From: Tetrahymena thermophila SB210
Taxonomy: Eukaryota > Ciliophora > Oligohymenophorea > Hymenostomatida > Tetrahymenidae
Assembly (NCBI RefSeq): GCF_000189635.1
Contig: NW_002476426.1
Coordinates: forward strand, 1,054,001-1,118,000
Length of the DNA stretch: 64,000 bases
Direction: 5' to 3'
The notes below the pieces were generated by a model. That model saw only the letters and a list, made by a program, of their open reading frames with translations. It had not been told where the DNA came from and did not search any database. Positions 1-12,400 of the stretch are shown piece by piece; position 1 is the first letter of the stretch; each line of letters starts with the position of its first letter. Position numbers and translations under genes: made by a program.

Positions 1-462
1 AGATTAAGGGAGTATTTACTCATCTGCTTTTTGATTGAAGTATTTTTGAGACTATGATAACGAAAGGTGCTTATTTTTTTGAGCTTCTAAAAATTCTTTG
101 TGATGCTTGATAAGCTAATCTTATGAATGAGAGCTTTAAAAATTAGGTGCAGAGCCTTATTGAGGAGTTGTAGGAGTTTGAACCATGTTTTAAACGTTTA
201 AATTACTTGTATTATTGGTTAAACTGAGGTAGTTATTGCTACTTTCTCCTACACCAAAGGCATTATGATTCTGGCTGAATGTCTGCATTTTGGCAAATTA
301 TTCAATCAATTACTACTCATAGTTGCTGCCGGGGTCAATCATACTGTTTGGAAAGTAGTCATTATAGAATTCAATATCTTCGTCATCAATTTATTCTTGT
401 GCTTGCATCCTTTGCTATTGATATAAAAAGTCTGTTTATCCCTAATCTCCCTACTACTTCAT
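1..462 (-). CDS. Q-rich protein, N-terminal part (runs off the window)
   Basis: Read on the minus strand in the ciliate code this frame is open from 462 to the window edge with no TGA. The ATG at 462 opens MKQQGDQGQTDF; another in-frame ATG lies at 507, but the residues between (MNCLFLILNRN) look non-coding, and a TTTTAAATAG just before could be an intron acceptor. The product is rich in Q, N and S with a short acidic stretch (QIDDEDIEFYNDYF) and shows no domain I recognise. A coding-like piece on the same strand at about 706-783 (ATG at 783, MQPEEVRSITARV) might be an upstream first exon, but I could not join the phases. The gene is certain as a reading frame; its true 5' end and function are unknown. 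Confidence 0.6.
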
Positions 463-507
463 GGCATTCTTAACATTTCTATTTAAAATGAGAAATAAAC
501 AATTCAT

Positions 508-2426
508 TAAAATGAAACAATATATAAATGAATTAATGTTAATTACCCTATAAATTTCATTAAATCTTTTCCTTTCTTTCCTTAGCTATTCTCTAATTTG
601 CATTAAAAAACAAAATTATAATTATTAAAGGATTTTTTCTCAATAGAAAGCAGTTTATTTGAAATGTCGTGTTTTTGTAAATAAAATGGTGATGAAAATA
701 ATTTTACATAATAACTAGTTTTCATATTATTTTATATTGCTCTTCACTCTTGCTGTTATACTCCTAACCTCTTCTGGTTACATACTTACTATATAATAAA
801 GGGTGAATTGCTTAAACAAAGAAGAAAAAAAATTACAATTATTTGAGTAATTCTCAAGATAGTAGTTATCTTCTATTAATAATTGAATATAAATGTAGTT
901 GCATAAAAATTATGATTCAAGCTGAAATGAGCTGTTTTACAAAATTACTTTTCATTTAATCGCAAACTCCGAATGAGTATCTCAATAGCTTTTTATCTTC
1001 TTGCATTAAATCTATTAAATCCCAACTAAGATGAAGCTCAATCTATCAACAGCTTATTCTTTATTTATTTATTTACTTCAAATCAAATTATTTAGTTTAA
1101 ATCAATCAAAATAATTATATGGTTTGTATTTGATTTGTCTTTGTTTATCTTTTTAACAATTTATAAATTTTGTTTTTAATTATTTGAAAAAATCTTTAAA
1201 CTTGGAAACTAATAATTAATTAATTATTAACAAAAGTATTAATGAATTAATGATTGATTGAATAAGTGATTTATTTTAAAAATCTCCGTTTTCTTATATT
1301 AAATAGAAACTATTCTTTGCTATTTCAAACAAGATCTTATATTACTATTTTTGAATATTTTTTAAATGACTTATAGCATATTGGTATACTTTTAATTCCT
1401 AATTAGTATAATAACAATTAAAAAAATTCAAATTTTTTGATAATTTTAACAGTTAAAAACCAATTATCTACAAATCACAATTATTAATTATTGATGAATT
1501 TATATTCTAAATTATTTTAATGCATAGAAGCTTACATAATTATATAATGTATAGTACTTTGTCAATATATAAAATAGATTAAAAATTTAATTTACTAATA
1601 AAAAACACTTTTTTTAATCTAAAATACCTTTTGAATTTTTAAAAGTATTTTAAATTATTCAATTAGTATTCTTAGTAAGGTATATTAATTATTAAGGAAT
1701 TGAATTTACATATATATAAAATTTGATTAATAAAACATTTCATTTAACAAAAAAAAGCATTTCAAATAATATTATTTGAAATCAAAATATTATTTTTAAA
1801 ATATCTCAGTTGATTGACTATATTTAAAATATTAAAATATCTTTTTTAATTCTTATCAAAATTATTGAAAAATTTATATTTTCTAGTTCCAAATTAATTA
1901 TATTGTTCTATTTTATAATTATTCTAATAAAATATAATTTCTTTATTTTAAAAGTTTATTTTATTAAAACATAACCTTTTTTTTGATTTTTTTAAAGTAT
2001 TTTTTAATTAGTTTAGATTTTTGTAATTATGAATATATTTATCATTTTATATAAAATTTTATTTATCAAAAATTTCAATTACAAAAATAAAAGAATAAAT
2101 ATAATTTTAATTATATATCAAAATATAATTTTTAGGATGTTACAATTAATTATAATTGTTTTCCTCCTCATTTTAATTCTTAAAATTAAAAAAATAATTT
2201 AAAAATAATAATTTTAAAAAATAAATTTAATATATATCAAAAAAATTTGAATTAAAAAAACCATTTCAATTAAATAAAAAAGCAAATTAAATTTTTGATG
2301 CAAAAGATTTATTTTAATTAAAAATTTAATATTGAATAGACTCCAAATATTTTTCGAGAAAGTTTACTTCTATTTTAATTTTAGATATTTATTTTTTCAA
2401 TATACATTAAATAAGTCACTTAGAAT
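508..2426. other. AT-rich intergenic region
   Basis: About 1.9 kb between divergent genes. It holds the possible upstream exon of the left-hand gene near 706-783 and is otherwise very AT-rich sequence with A and T runs. No tRNA, repeat array or other gene was seen. Confidence 0.6.
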
Positions 2427-3066
2427 ATGTCTGAATTTTTTAATAACTTAAGTCAAAGAATTAAAGAAAAGACAAATTATGAAGAAAAAACTTCAGAAAA
2501 AAAGAAGTTAAAAGAATAACTTTTTCGTAAAGAGCTACAAAAAGCACAACAACTTATTGCTTAAGGTAATCTATTTCCAAATTTTACTGTTTCCTAAGCT
2601 TATATTTATTAAAAAAGATTAACCTATTCCAAAGAGACTCAGATTTGATGTTGTTTATCACTTAAAAGTTTATATGAACTCTGATGAAATTAGAAAATTA
2701 AATTAGCTTAAAGATGAGTATTCTTCATCTTCATACAAAGTTTCTGCAATTTCACTTCTTAATATAGTTTGTGTTTCTGCTTTTATTAAAGGATTTATGA
2801 ATTTCAAATGGTATACTAAAGTAGGCATAGCTTCATTTGTATTTTGTTCTTCTCATTACATTGGTATGTACTAAATAGAACAAAAAACTCAAAACTTTTA
2901 AGAATAAATAATTTAAACTTACAAGCAGTAGTTTTTGGATTCAAATTTTATCAAAAATTAGCTCATTTATGATATTTCTTAACCAGATCCTCATCTTTAG
3001 ACAAAAAAGAAATTATTAGAATAAAATTAAAAGTTACTTTAAACCTAAGAAGAATCAAGTGATTGA
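2427..3066 (+). CDS. Small membrane protein with two predicted TM segments
   Basis: Two exons, 2427-2565 and 2618-3066, joined in phase 1 across a 52-nt intron that starts GTAATC and ends AAAAAAG. The product is 195 aa and ends at TGA. Residues 1-45 are charged and helical (coiled-coil like). Two hydrophobic segments lie roughly at residues 93-107 and 117-131 (VSAISLLNIVCVSAF and VGIASFVFCSSHYIGMY), separated by a short loop, which suggests a hairpin in a membrane. The C-terminal tail is rich in Q, K and E and ends QTQEESSD. I do not recognise a family; the layout is a small two-TM protein with both ends on the same side. Reading through without splicing would end early at a TGA and lose the membrane segments, which supports the intron. 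Confidence 0.75.
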
Positions 3067-3985
3067 TTTTTAAAACAATTTTTTTATATAAATAACATAA
3101 TAAATTTAAATAAAATCTTAAAATGATCTTAATAAATAACAGTATTAAAATAAATATAAAACGTTTTTAACATATTTGTAAAGGCAATTCTTAATTCTAA
3201 ATTTTAAGTTTATACATATATTTTTTTTTTTTGTTTTTTTAGTACTTTAATTAATGAGTTTTATTTATATTACATTTTATTAATTAATAATAAATATTAT
3301 TTGTTTAAAAATATTTTAGTAAAATAGCAATTTATTTATTTGATTTTTATTTAATTTTTTCAAAATGATTTAATTTTAAAATTCGTATTTCATTAAATTG
3401 TTATTTGTTTGAATATCAAAAAATAAACTGTCTCTCTTCTTTTTTATTGTTATAATTTTTATGATGTTTTTTATATTATTTATACTTTAAAAATTATTAA
3501 ATAAGAATAAAATTATTTTAAATTATCAATAAAATATTTTTAATATTAAAAATGAATTTTCTACTTTTTCATTAATTTGTATTTTTTATTAAAATCTCTA
3601 TTGATTAACTTAATTCTTAGAATTAACTGGAAAGAGAAAAGCAATTTAAATTTATTTACTTATTTATAAAAATTTTAAGAATTTATAAAAAATAATTCTT
3701 ACATAAACTAGAGATATATATTTACTAATAGTTGTTTTTATAGTTAATGGTTATTTATACAACTTATATTTATTTACATGATTACATTTGTTTAATTTAT
3801 TTAATAGTCCTATTTATTTATTGTATTGTATTTATTTGTTTTTAATCTGTCTTTTTAAGCTGCTTTAGGTAAATATTTTTTTCTTTATTGAGTAAATTAT
3901 GTTATTTAATGCTAAACCATATTATTATATTTCGATTTAAAGAAATTTAACATTTTTAGCATATTTTAACAAATAATTTCTCATC
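3067..3985. other. Intergenic region between convergent genes
   Basis: Both flanking genes end here, so this should hold two 3' UTRs and polyadenylation sites. The DNA is almost pure A/T with long T runs near 3220-3240. No coding signal was seen. Confidence 0.6.
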
Positions 3986-6647
3986 TCAAAATTTAAACTT
4001 TGGCTTTGACTTGAGTTACTTCTGCTTTGTTAGATGAGAAACTGGGTAAGAATTGTGACATCTATCACAGTCATGGAAATTTTGTCTTGCATTAGCTAAA
4101 TCTCTTTCTTACTATTCTTTAAGCATTTTTCCATACTGTAACTTTTCTTCTAACTCTTTTCTTAGTTGTTGCTTCTTCATTTCAATCTGAGTTTACAATT
4201 GCTCTGCTTACTTTTATTTGATATATTCGTTTCTCTAAACATTTTATTCATAAAGACTTTTATCTTATTCCATAATAGCCTCTTAGAATTACTTAATTTT
4301 CTCGTTTTCCTTCTAAGCAAAAACCTTTAATTATTTTAAATAAAATATAATTTATATAAAAATAAAGTAAAATTACCTTTTATTGCTATTTATGTTGCTG
4401 CTAAATGTCCCAAGCTTCTTTGAACGACCTTAATTCTTCTGCTCTGTCTTAAATTTACTTTTCTCTTATCTATTTAATTAATTAATTAAAATAAATTTTG
4501 TAACTTCAATTTGCTAAAAAGAATTATTTTTAAAAAAAAATAAATCAATGTAAAGTTACTTTCATATCAATAGCAAGCTGCTATTCAAGTTATTGTTTAT
4601 ATTTAGCTTCTTCTATTGCTTGGTTTTCTTGTTATCTTTTCTTTATTTCTAACTAATTATTTAATTCTTCTTTTATTTTATTTGTTTGGTGTTGCTTTTA
4701 AGCAACTGAGTTCATGTAATCGTGCAAATCTTATTCTCTTTAAGCAGCAAAATATTCTAAATAAGACTTATCAGCTTATTTTTCTCTTTCTTTCCTTTCA
4801 TGCTTTTGCTAAATTTGCATATCAATTTCTTTTTTGTATTATTCTCTATAATTCTTGAGATCTTCGAGCTTTTACCTATAAACTCTATCTTGTTCTTCCT
4901 AAAATTGAATTTATTCTTGCTGTCTTTGCTACTTCTCTCTTTCTTATTCTTAATGCTTTAAGTTATTTTTATACAATAAATGTTCCTTTATTTCTTAGTT
5001 ATATTAATTTTTGGCATTTTTAATCTACTCTTACTACCAAACATAACTGTTGAAATGCTAGTTCTATTCATTTTCTATTGCTTGCTTTTCTAACTGTGCT
5101 AATCTTTCCTTCTCTTATTACTATCTTAACTGCTTGTCTACTATCAAGTCTTTATTAACGCAATTATTGCATACTAACTAACTAACAAATGAAGAGGTAC
5201 TGGTTACACTTTTGGCATCATCTTAATAGTTTGGTTGTCTATCGTTTTTATTGCTTTAAATTTAACTTACATGATTAGAATTGCTTCCTTTTGTTGATTA
5301 ATTTGAAGTTAGATCTACTGTTCTCTTTTGAGTAGCTGAGGCATTTCTTGGTACAGTTTAGTTAGGCTAAAATCCCTCAGAGCCATTTTAAGCACCAAAA
5401 TTCTCTGTTTTATTAAAATTCTTTGGAGTTGGACTCTTAGTAAATTAATTATAGTGATGCTGATGAGTAGTTTATGGGCTACTCTACAATTTCTATGTAG
5501 GATTAATAGTATTATTTTTACTTGTCTACTATTGTTGATTGCTTTGGATTTATTTTTGATGATTATTTTAGTAACTAGGATCTTAATAACTTTTTTAATT
5601 GCTAAATTAAAATATTTGAGATCCATTTCTGCTATGGCTTTTAGGGGTATAAGATTAGTTACTTTGAGAAACTTAGCTAGGAGTGCGTCCATTTTAAGTA
5701 ACTGGCTGGTTTTAGTTTACCACTTTCTAAGAATCTGATACTCTTTTTTGGTTATTTTTTACTTGCTCTAATTTAATCAGTGAGGAAGGATTATGTGAAT
5801 GCTAACTATTAACACTCTTACTGTCATTTGAAATGTATTCTTAACGGGCTTAAGGTTAATAACTTTCTAATTCAATTCTTTTTTTTACATCTCCGAAATC
5901 AAATTAGGAGTGACTTCTTAGCTTCTATGAAGTAGCAGTTGTGTCTTAAGCAACGATACTATTTAACTATTGTTGGATATTCTTTGCATTTTTTGGTGTC
6001 TTTGATGAGCTCTATTGAGGTGCTTAAATATCAGCAGTAGATGATATTGATTTATTACCAAAGTGGTAGGTTTTATTTCCTTAAAAGCTTGTAGGATTAT
6101 TTTAAATCTTATTATTATTGCTGATACTTATTTGAGACTTAGTATCTGATTATTGATCTTGTTTCTCAAGAAACTTTTAGTAATCATTCATATAGCTGTA
6201 CTTTTACTAATTCTTATTACCTGAAACACCTTACGGTCTTAATGGGGACTTACTACTGCTGAATAGATCTCCACTGTTTAATAATATTTTGATCAATTTA
6301 TCATATTTTATTATTAAAAAAAACAATAAATGGTGTCAGAAAAAAAAAAATTAAATCGCAGAAAGTTTCTCTATAAGATAATTGTAAATAGATTCCTATT
6401 TAAGTTTGAATTACTTGTTGTCTTAAACTAAGCTTCTCTTTGGAGTCCTTGAATAGTTCACATTGGTAAGGTTGGTTTATTAATGAGGGTAGAAGACCTC
6501 TGAACTCATATAAGAAGGGTTGTTATACGTATTGTTCTTAGAACCTTAGTTAAATGGTGAGTGAAATATAGTAGACGGGTCACGATGAGGAGTCTCATCG
6601 TTGATGTATACACACTTTTATAAGCTTGCTTTTCTTGCGTTGCTCAT
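3986..6647 (-). CDS. Long coiled-coil protein with paired CxxC motifs
   Basis: Four exons on the minus strand: 6647-6415, 6273-4560, 4469-4377 and 4324-3986 (introns 141, 90 and 52 nt; phases 2, 0, 0). Together they encode 792 aa. The start ATG sits in AAAATGAGC, the preferred ciliate context. Residues 1 to about 430 are S/N/Q-rich and probably disordered. From about 440 to the end the chain is a Q/E/K-rich coiled coil. The coiled coil is opened by a cysteine pair (VCNNCVNKD, near residue 443) and closed by a second pair at C766 and C769 followed by a histidine (CDRCHNSYP), suggesting small zinc-binding modules capping the rod. A 9-nt piece at 4505-4513 inside the 90-nt intron could be a microexon. 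The build resembles ciliary or basal-body structural proteins, but I cannot name an orthologue. Confidence 0.75.
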
Positions 6648-7781
6648 TTTGTATTAAAAATTATTTGATAATACTTTTAAATGAATTTTTTACTGATGAT
6701 ATTTTTTATTTACTTCTATCTAAAATTAGTTGATTGTTAGTTAGGTATTTAGAAGTTATTGATAACAAGCAAGCAATCAAGCAATAACTTTAAAATAAGC
6801 AATGTTATCAATTAAAATTTAATATTTATTATTATTTTTATTTATTTATTCAGCTAAATTGTTTATTAAATATAACTAATTAGATATTTAAATCATCATA
6901 TCCATATTATGTTGCTTACTAATTATTTTTAATTAATAGCCAATCAATCAAATATCTTAACTAAAACTTCTATATCAATAAAATATTTATAATTTATTAG
7001 TGTTTTAGAGTTTAAAGATATCAATTATATTTAATAAAATTAAAGTTGTTTAAATCTTTATTGGTGATGGTGATTTTGTTATTTTATCTACATTAAGTCT
7101 TTTTTTATTATATATTTATAATTAATACAATTTAAATAAACAAATTTTTATTTTTATATATAGAAATATTTTAAATTTTAAAAAAGGTATTTATTTAATA
7201 TTAATTTAATCAGATTAAAAGACAAAAAATATCTTAAATAAATTTTAAGTTTCTCATTTTTAAAAATAAAATAAGTTTTAGATGTGCTACTAATTTAAGA
7301 AGTTATACAGTATTTATTTTTAATTATTAAGTCTTTATTTATTTAATTTATATATAATTAAAAAAAAAATTCTATATTCTTTTAGCTATAATAAAAATTA
7401 AAAATAAATATCACATATTTTTCTCAAGTTTTTAGTTTCAAATTTAAAATTAAAAAAATTTAATATTTTTTGTATAAAATTTAATCTATAATTATATTAT
7501 TATAATAATAAATTAGTCCAATTTTAGAAGTTAAACATTATTTCTAATTGCTAGGATATTTCATTGATTTGTATATAATTTAATAATTAATTCTAAAAAA
7601 ATAAATATCTAATATATTTTTTTGTTTTAAAAATAATCATAATTAAAAATATAAAATTTTTTATCAAGGCTTTTAGTTTCAAGTTTAAAAATTAAAAATT
7701 AAATATTTTTTGTTTAAAACTTTATTGTAATTAATGATATTATTATAACAATAAACATATTAAATAAACAAGTAGATATTA
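6648..7781. other. AT-rich intergenic region
   Basis: Lies upstream of the coiled-coil gene and downstream of the phosphoesterase gene, both on the minus strand. It should contain the promoter and 5' UTR of the former. Extremely A/T-rich, with many TTATAATTA-like stretches; no coding segment seen. Confidence 0.55.
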
Positions 7782-8372
7782 TCAAAAATCATCACTTATA
7801 TCTTATTTAATTTATTTCTTTTTTAAAGTAACTACCTCTTTAACAATAAAAGGAGCATCTTATCCATCTCTTGTAATTAAACATAACTCACTACATGTGA
7901 ATTTAATTGGTGCATATTTTTCTTAGTATTATTTTTTAACTTTTTCTATTTAGTTAGATGAAAACTATCCACAAGTTAAGTGTGGAGCAAAACCTCCTTC
8001 TCCTTTTTTTGAAAGATCATCTAAAAATGGAAAAACTTTTTAGATTTTTTATTAAGCTAATTGGAGCTGGTTTTCGTTAACTTAGGGTTTCAAGTATAAC
8101 ACAGATGACTTTCCGTGAGTGAAATTGTCAAAAACTTTAAATTCTATTTCGAATTCTTCAAAATCTTAAAATTCTTATTGAAGCAATTTTGCTGCATCTG
8201 AAAATTTCTCAGGTTGTACGAATGGGAAACTCATATTAATATGAGGCATCCACCTTTCGTAAGCTTTATCATGGATTTTTCTTATTTCTTAGATTTGGTT
8301 CCACTTATCTTAAGGAGGCTTAATAATAAGTGCTGAATGAAAAACTTTAGAAAAACTGTTTGTAGAATCCAT
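7782..8372 (-). CDS. 2H phosphoesterase (LigT / 2'-5' RNA ligase-like)
   Basis: Single exon, 196 aa, ATG at 8372 in AATAATGGAT context, ending at TGA. The 2H superfamily is defined by two H-x-T/S-x motifs that form one active site acting on 2',3'-cyclic phosphates or 2'-5' linkages in RNA and nucleotides. The second motif is textbook: H131-L-T133 in PHLTCGQF. The first is H44-I-N46-M in WMPHINMSFPFV, where asparagine replaces the usual threonine or serine; the surrounding PHIN...PF is typical of the LigT-like branch. Spacing between motifs (about 87 residues) and the overall length fit the family. No signal peptide or membrane segment is visible, so a cytosolic or nuclear RNA-processing or repair role is likely. 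The N46 substitution may change catalysis or substrate choice. Confidence 0.8.
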
Positions 8373-9470
8373 TATTTTAATTTTTTTATATGTGTTAATT
8401 TAATTTTATAATAAATTTTGTTTGAAGCATATAGAAATTTTTTTTTTTATAGCTATTAATAAAGCCTCTATTTATAAGATAGAGGATTTAATAGAATTTC
8501 TAAAACTCAATTACTTACATATAACTAATAAAACCTAACGTTTATACTGTAAAGCTAAATTTAAGTGTTTATAAAATATTAAATATGATTAATTGTCAGG
8601 CTATGGATGTTCATTTCAACTTAATTAGTATTCTGATATTAAAAAAATAATTTAAAGTATATTTCATAAATAATTTGATAAACTAATTTAATAAATCTCA
8701 AATGTTATAAATTTTTTGAAAGAAATACTAAAAGTATTAAAGAAAAATAATATATTAAATTTTCATTCATTTTAGATTTAAATTCGGTTAATCAAATTTA
8801 ATTTGATTGATGATTTTAAATTAAATTTAAAAATATTTTATAATCGCATTTACAAATAAATTTACTTGAATAATGATAAAAATATAAATAAAAATGAGAG
8901 TATTTTTACTATTAAGTATAAGTATTTAAATCTAATTAGTAATAAAAATGTTAAATTTAGATATGAAATTATTTATAATAATATATTGAATGTTATCATA
9001 GATTATAAAATAGCCTTACTTAAGTGATTGTTTTAAGAAAGACTGTTTACATATTTGTTATATATTTGTTTTGTTAATTAACTTAATAGTAGAATACTTT
9101 TTATTCATACAATATTAATAATTCTGTTGTTTTAATATTATAAACAAACACATAGTTTTGAGAATTATTGATGATTTATTAATTTATTTGTTTGTTTGTA
9201 AAGATAATTTGTTATGCTTGTATCAACAAAGAATAAAGAAGCATTATTTATTTATTATCTGCCTGATTATCTGTAAATTTCTTTGTACTGAATTAGTATT
9301 ATTCAAGATTTCTCAAAAAAGACTTTATTGATTGTAATTTATATAAAATATAAGTAAAATAATCTAAGATAATTAATTAGTATCCTTTCAGCTTTAAAAA
9401 CAGTTCGTTTATAGTTAAAAGAAAATTATTAAATATCTGAGTTAATCTTAGGAATAATATTATAAATAAG
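8373..9470. other. Divergent intergenic region
   Basis: Separates two divergently transcribed genes, so it should hold both promoters. It is A/T-rich and I saw no gene, tRNA or repeat array. Confidence 0.55.
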
Positions 9471-12400
9471 ATGTAAAGGTCGAATAGTGCTGATGATATC
9501 AACAACTATGAAGAGGAATTAAAGGATTAAGTTGATATAGGAAGTTTGCATTAAACGAATGGAGAAAATGTAGGATCTGACTCCGATTTAGATGAAAGTA
9601 GGAATCTGAATGATAGCGAATTAGCAAGCAATTTTAATACAACTTCACGTGACACTGATATATTTTACAAGCCTACAGGGAAATAAATTCTACTTAATCA
9701 ATCAAATAGAGATTAACTAAATGATTCTCTTGACTAATCTAACTTATCATTTTAATTAGGAAATCATACTTTCAATAATAGATTTTCTGATTTGGAGTCC
9801 AATATTAACTTAAACTTTACAGAAAGGCAACACGGCAGCGATTTCTAAAAATCATAACTATTATTTGAAGAATAGGAATTCAAAATAACAGATTAGAGAG
9901 TTTTTAATAATGTTTTAGGTTCAGATGCTTAACTAGCAATTTCAAATTTGATGGGAAGCTTTCCTGTTCTTCAAGGAAGGTAAAGCTTATGGCAAAAACC
10001 AAAAAATGAAAATATGTTTGAGATTAACCATTGGAATGAGTTATAAGAAAAGCTTAAAGAAGAATATAACCTGATCATGTCAGGTAAAGCAACTATTGCT
10101 CATTATAAATAAATATTATTATTTTTTTTGCAAACTTGTTTTAAATTTAAATACTAATCATAGTATTTTATCTGAAGTTAATTTCCATGTTAAAAAATAG
10201 AAAGTAATTAATAGTCTAACTTATAAGGCGATTTGGAAGAGAGCCATAAGCAATATTATAGGACATATATAGAGTTATTAGAATTAGAAGAAACATAAGT
10301 AAGCAATACTACTTAAAGTATTCACGCAAATAACTTTATTTAAATAAAAAATACTAGAAAGAAATTAAGGTTGATGAAAATAAAAAAAAAGTGTTAATAG
10401 AAAACACTGCTCAAGTATTTAAAGATGCAAATAGTGTTATATGTTAAATATTAAAAACATTAGCTCAAAATCCAAAATTACTAGCTTAAATTATCAAAAC
10501 TCATGGGAATAACCTTGATGAGCCTACAAAAAACCTGATAAGAAGTATCGTAAATACTTTCTACGATAACATAATTGAAGAAGAAGTGTGGGACTAAGAC
10601 ATAATGATATTCATTTCAAATATTATTAAAGTACTTCCTTTCTTTTATAAAATATTTAAACACACAATTTTTGAATTAAAAAATAGTTTGAAGTAGAATA
10701 AGCACAAGATCCTTCTGAAATTAAGTTTAAAAGCAATTAAGTTTTAACCAAAATCCTAAATGAATTTACCAAAAGATAAGATTTTTAGAGATACACAAAA
10801 TATATTTTTAAGGGACCTCTGCAATATATCACAAAAGCAAATAAAATAGTTGTTAACCCACAAAAGTAAATTTAAAATTTTAGTTTAAACCAATTTTTAA
10901 AAATCATTATTATAAATGAAAGGATTTTTGAGCTTTTAAAAAAAAAACAAACATCACAAGGAACAAGTATTTAGTAGTAGATTTAAAGAAAAACCATGGG
11001 AAATAATTAAAAAGATATGTATGTTTCTTACAACAGCAATCAAAGTATGAGAACAGAACCATCTATATCTGATAATTCAAACAAGAATTATGCTTAAAAA
11101 TATGAATAAATACTCAGATAATACGACTCTGTAAACAGCAATAAGAATAATATTGTCAGTCATAATGTAATGAAAATAGTAGGATTAGGAGAAGAGTCAA
11201 GTAATTTTATTTTTTTATTTATTGATGAGAAAAATTTTTAAATGATAACTAACTTAAATAAAATAAAGAAAGTGCTAGATTTTAAGCAAGATAAACAATA
11301 TTTTCAAAGCCTGCAAATTTATAAATAAGTACAACAAATGTTAAGGAGAGCTCTAATTTAACCGTTTCTAAAGCAGACAGTATTCAAATGCCACTATCAG
11401 CAAGAAACTATAGCTCTAACCAAGGTAAAGATGCCATTTAAGATTTTTCTGGAGTAATTAAAAGAGGTCCTGAATCTGGTTTAGACAAAGAATCTTAAAT
11501 GATGCAAGATAATGTAAATAGGCTACTTAAAAAAAATATAGATATCTTAAAAAACTTAACCAATATAGTATTTGATAGCATCTTTAAGAATTTGTACAAT
11601 ATTCCTGTACCTATTCGTATTACTTGCAAAATTATTGAAATTGTCACTAAGGAAAAGTTTTAAAATGTAATTAATTATTTAATCAATTATTTTAAATTTC
11701 TTTTAACCTATTTAAAATTATAGATTTCTGATGAAGATTTGTTTACAATTATAGGATATTTCTTGTTTGATTGCTATTTAATTCCTTAGTTTATGTTCTC
11801 TCATCATTTGAGATAGGTTAATTTAATCAAAGATGAACACGAAGATAATTTATTTGAAATAAAAAAATTGATGAAAAATATTTACAGAAGGGAATTTTTC
11901 CCTGAGCAGGATACCATAAACTATAAGTATTTCAATCCTCTTATAAAAGACTTAAGCAACAGTATTGAAGATTATTTTAAAGAGCTCCTTTCTATAAATG
12001 AAGAAGCTGTAATAAAAATAATCAACCATGAGAGTTAGAAGCAAGAGAAAATGAAAGTAATCAAAAGTTTAATTATAAAACAAAAATATTTTTATTAAAT
12101 ATTTGACTAAAAATATAATTTTAGGTCGTTTGTGTTTGCATAACACTAGACAATGTATAAACTCTTTGCTAGATTATAGAAAAAAATTATTCAGAAATTT
12201 CTAAAATAAATTAACAAATTGCTGATTATGTAAAAAGAGTATTTATTATGAATGACAGTTGCCATTTTTTCGATGATCGAAAAGACCTTGATATACCTGG
12301 TACTCACAAACCTCAATAAATCTATACAATAATAATTGACATAACCATGCCTTAAGAGCTTAATACAAATTACATTAAAGAGTATAAGAGACTATATGAA

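Noticed and set aside
279..473. Plus-strand 64-codon frame near the left edge
   Set aside because: Antisense to the Q-rich minus-strand gene and itself of no recognisable composition.
4616..5738. Plus-strand frames at 4616-4858 and 5454-5738 that look like membrane proteins
   Set aside because: Both are antisense of the Q/K/E-rich coiled-coil gene, which reads continuously on the minus strand.
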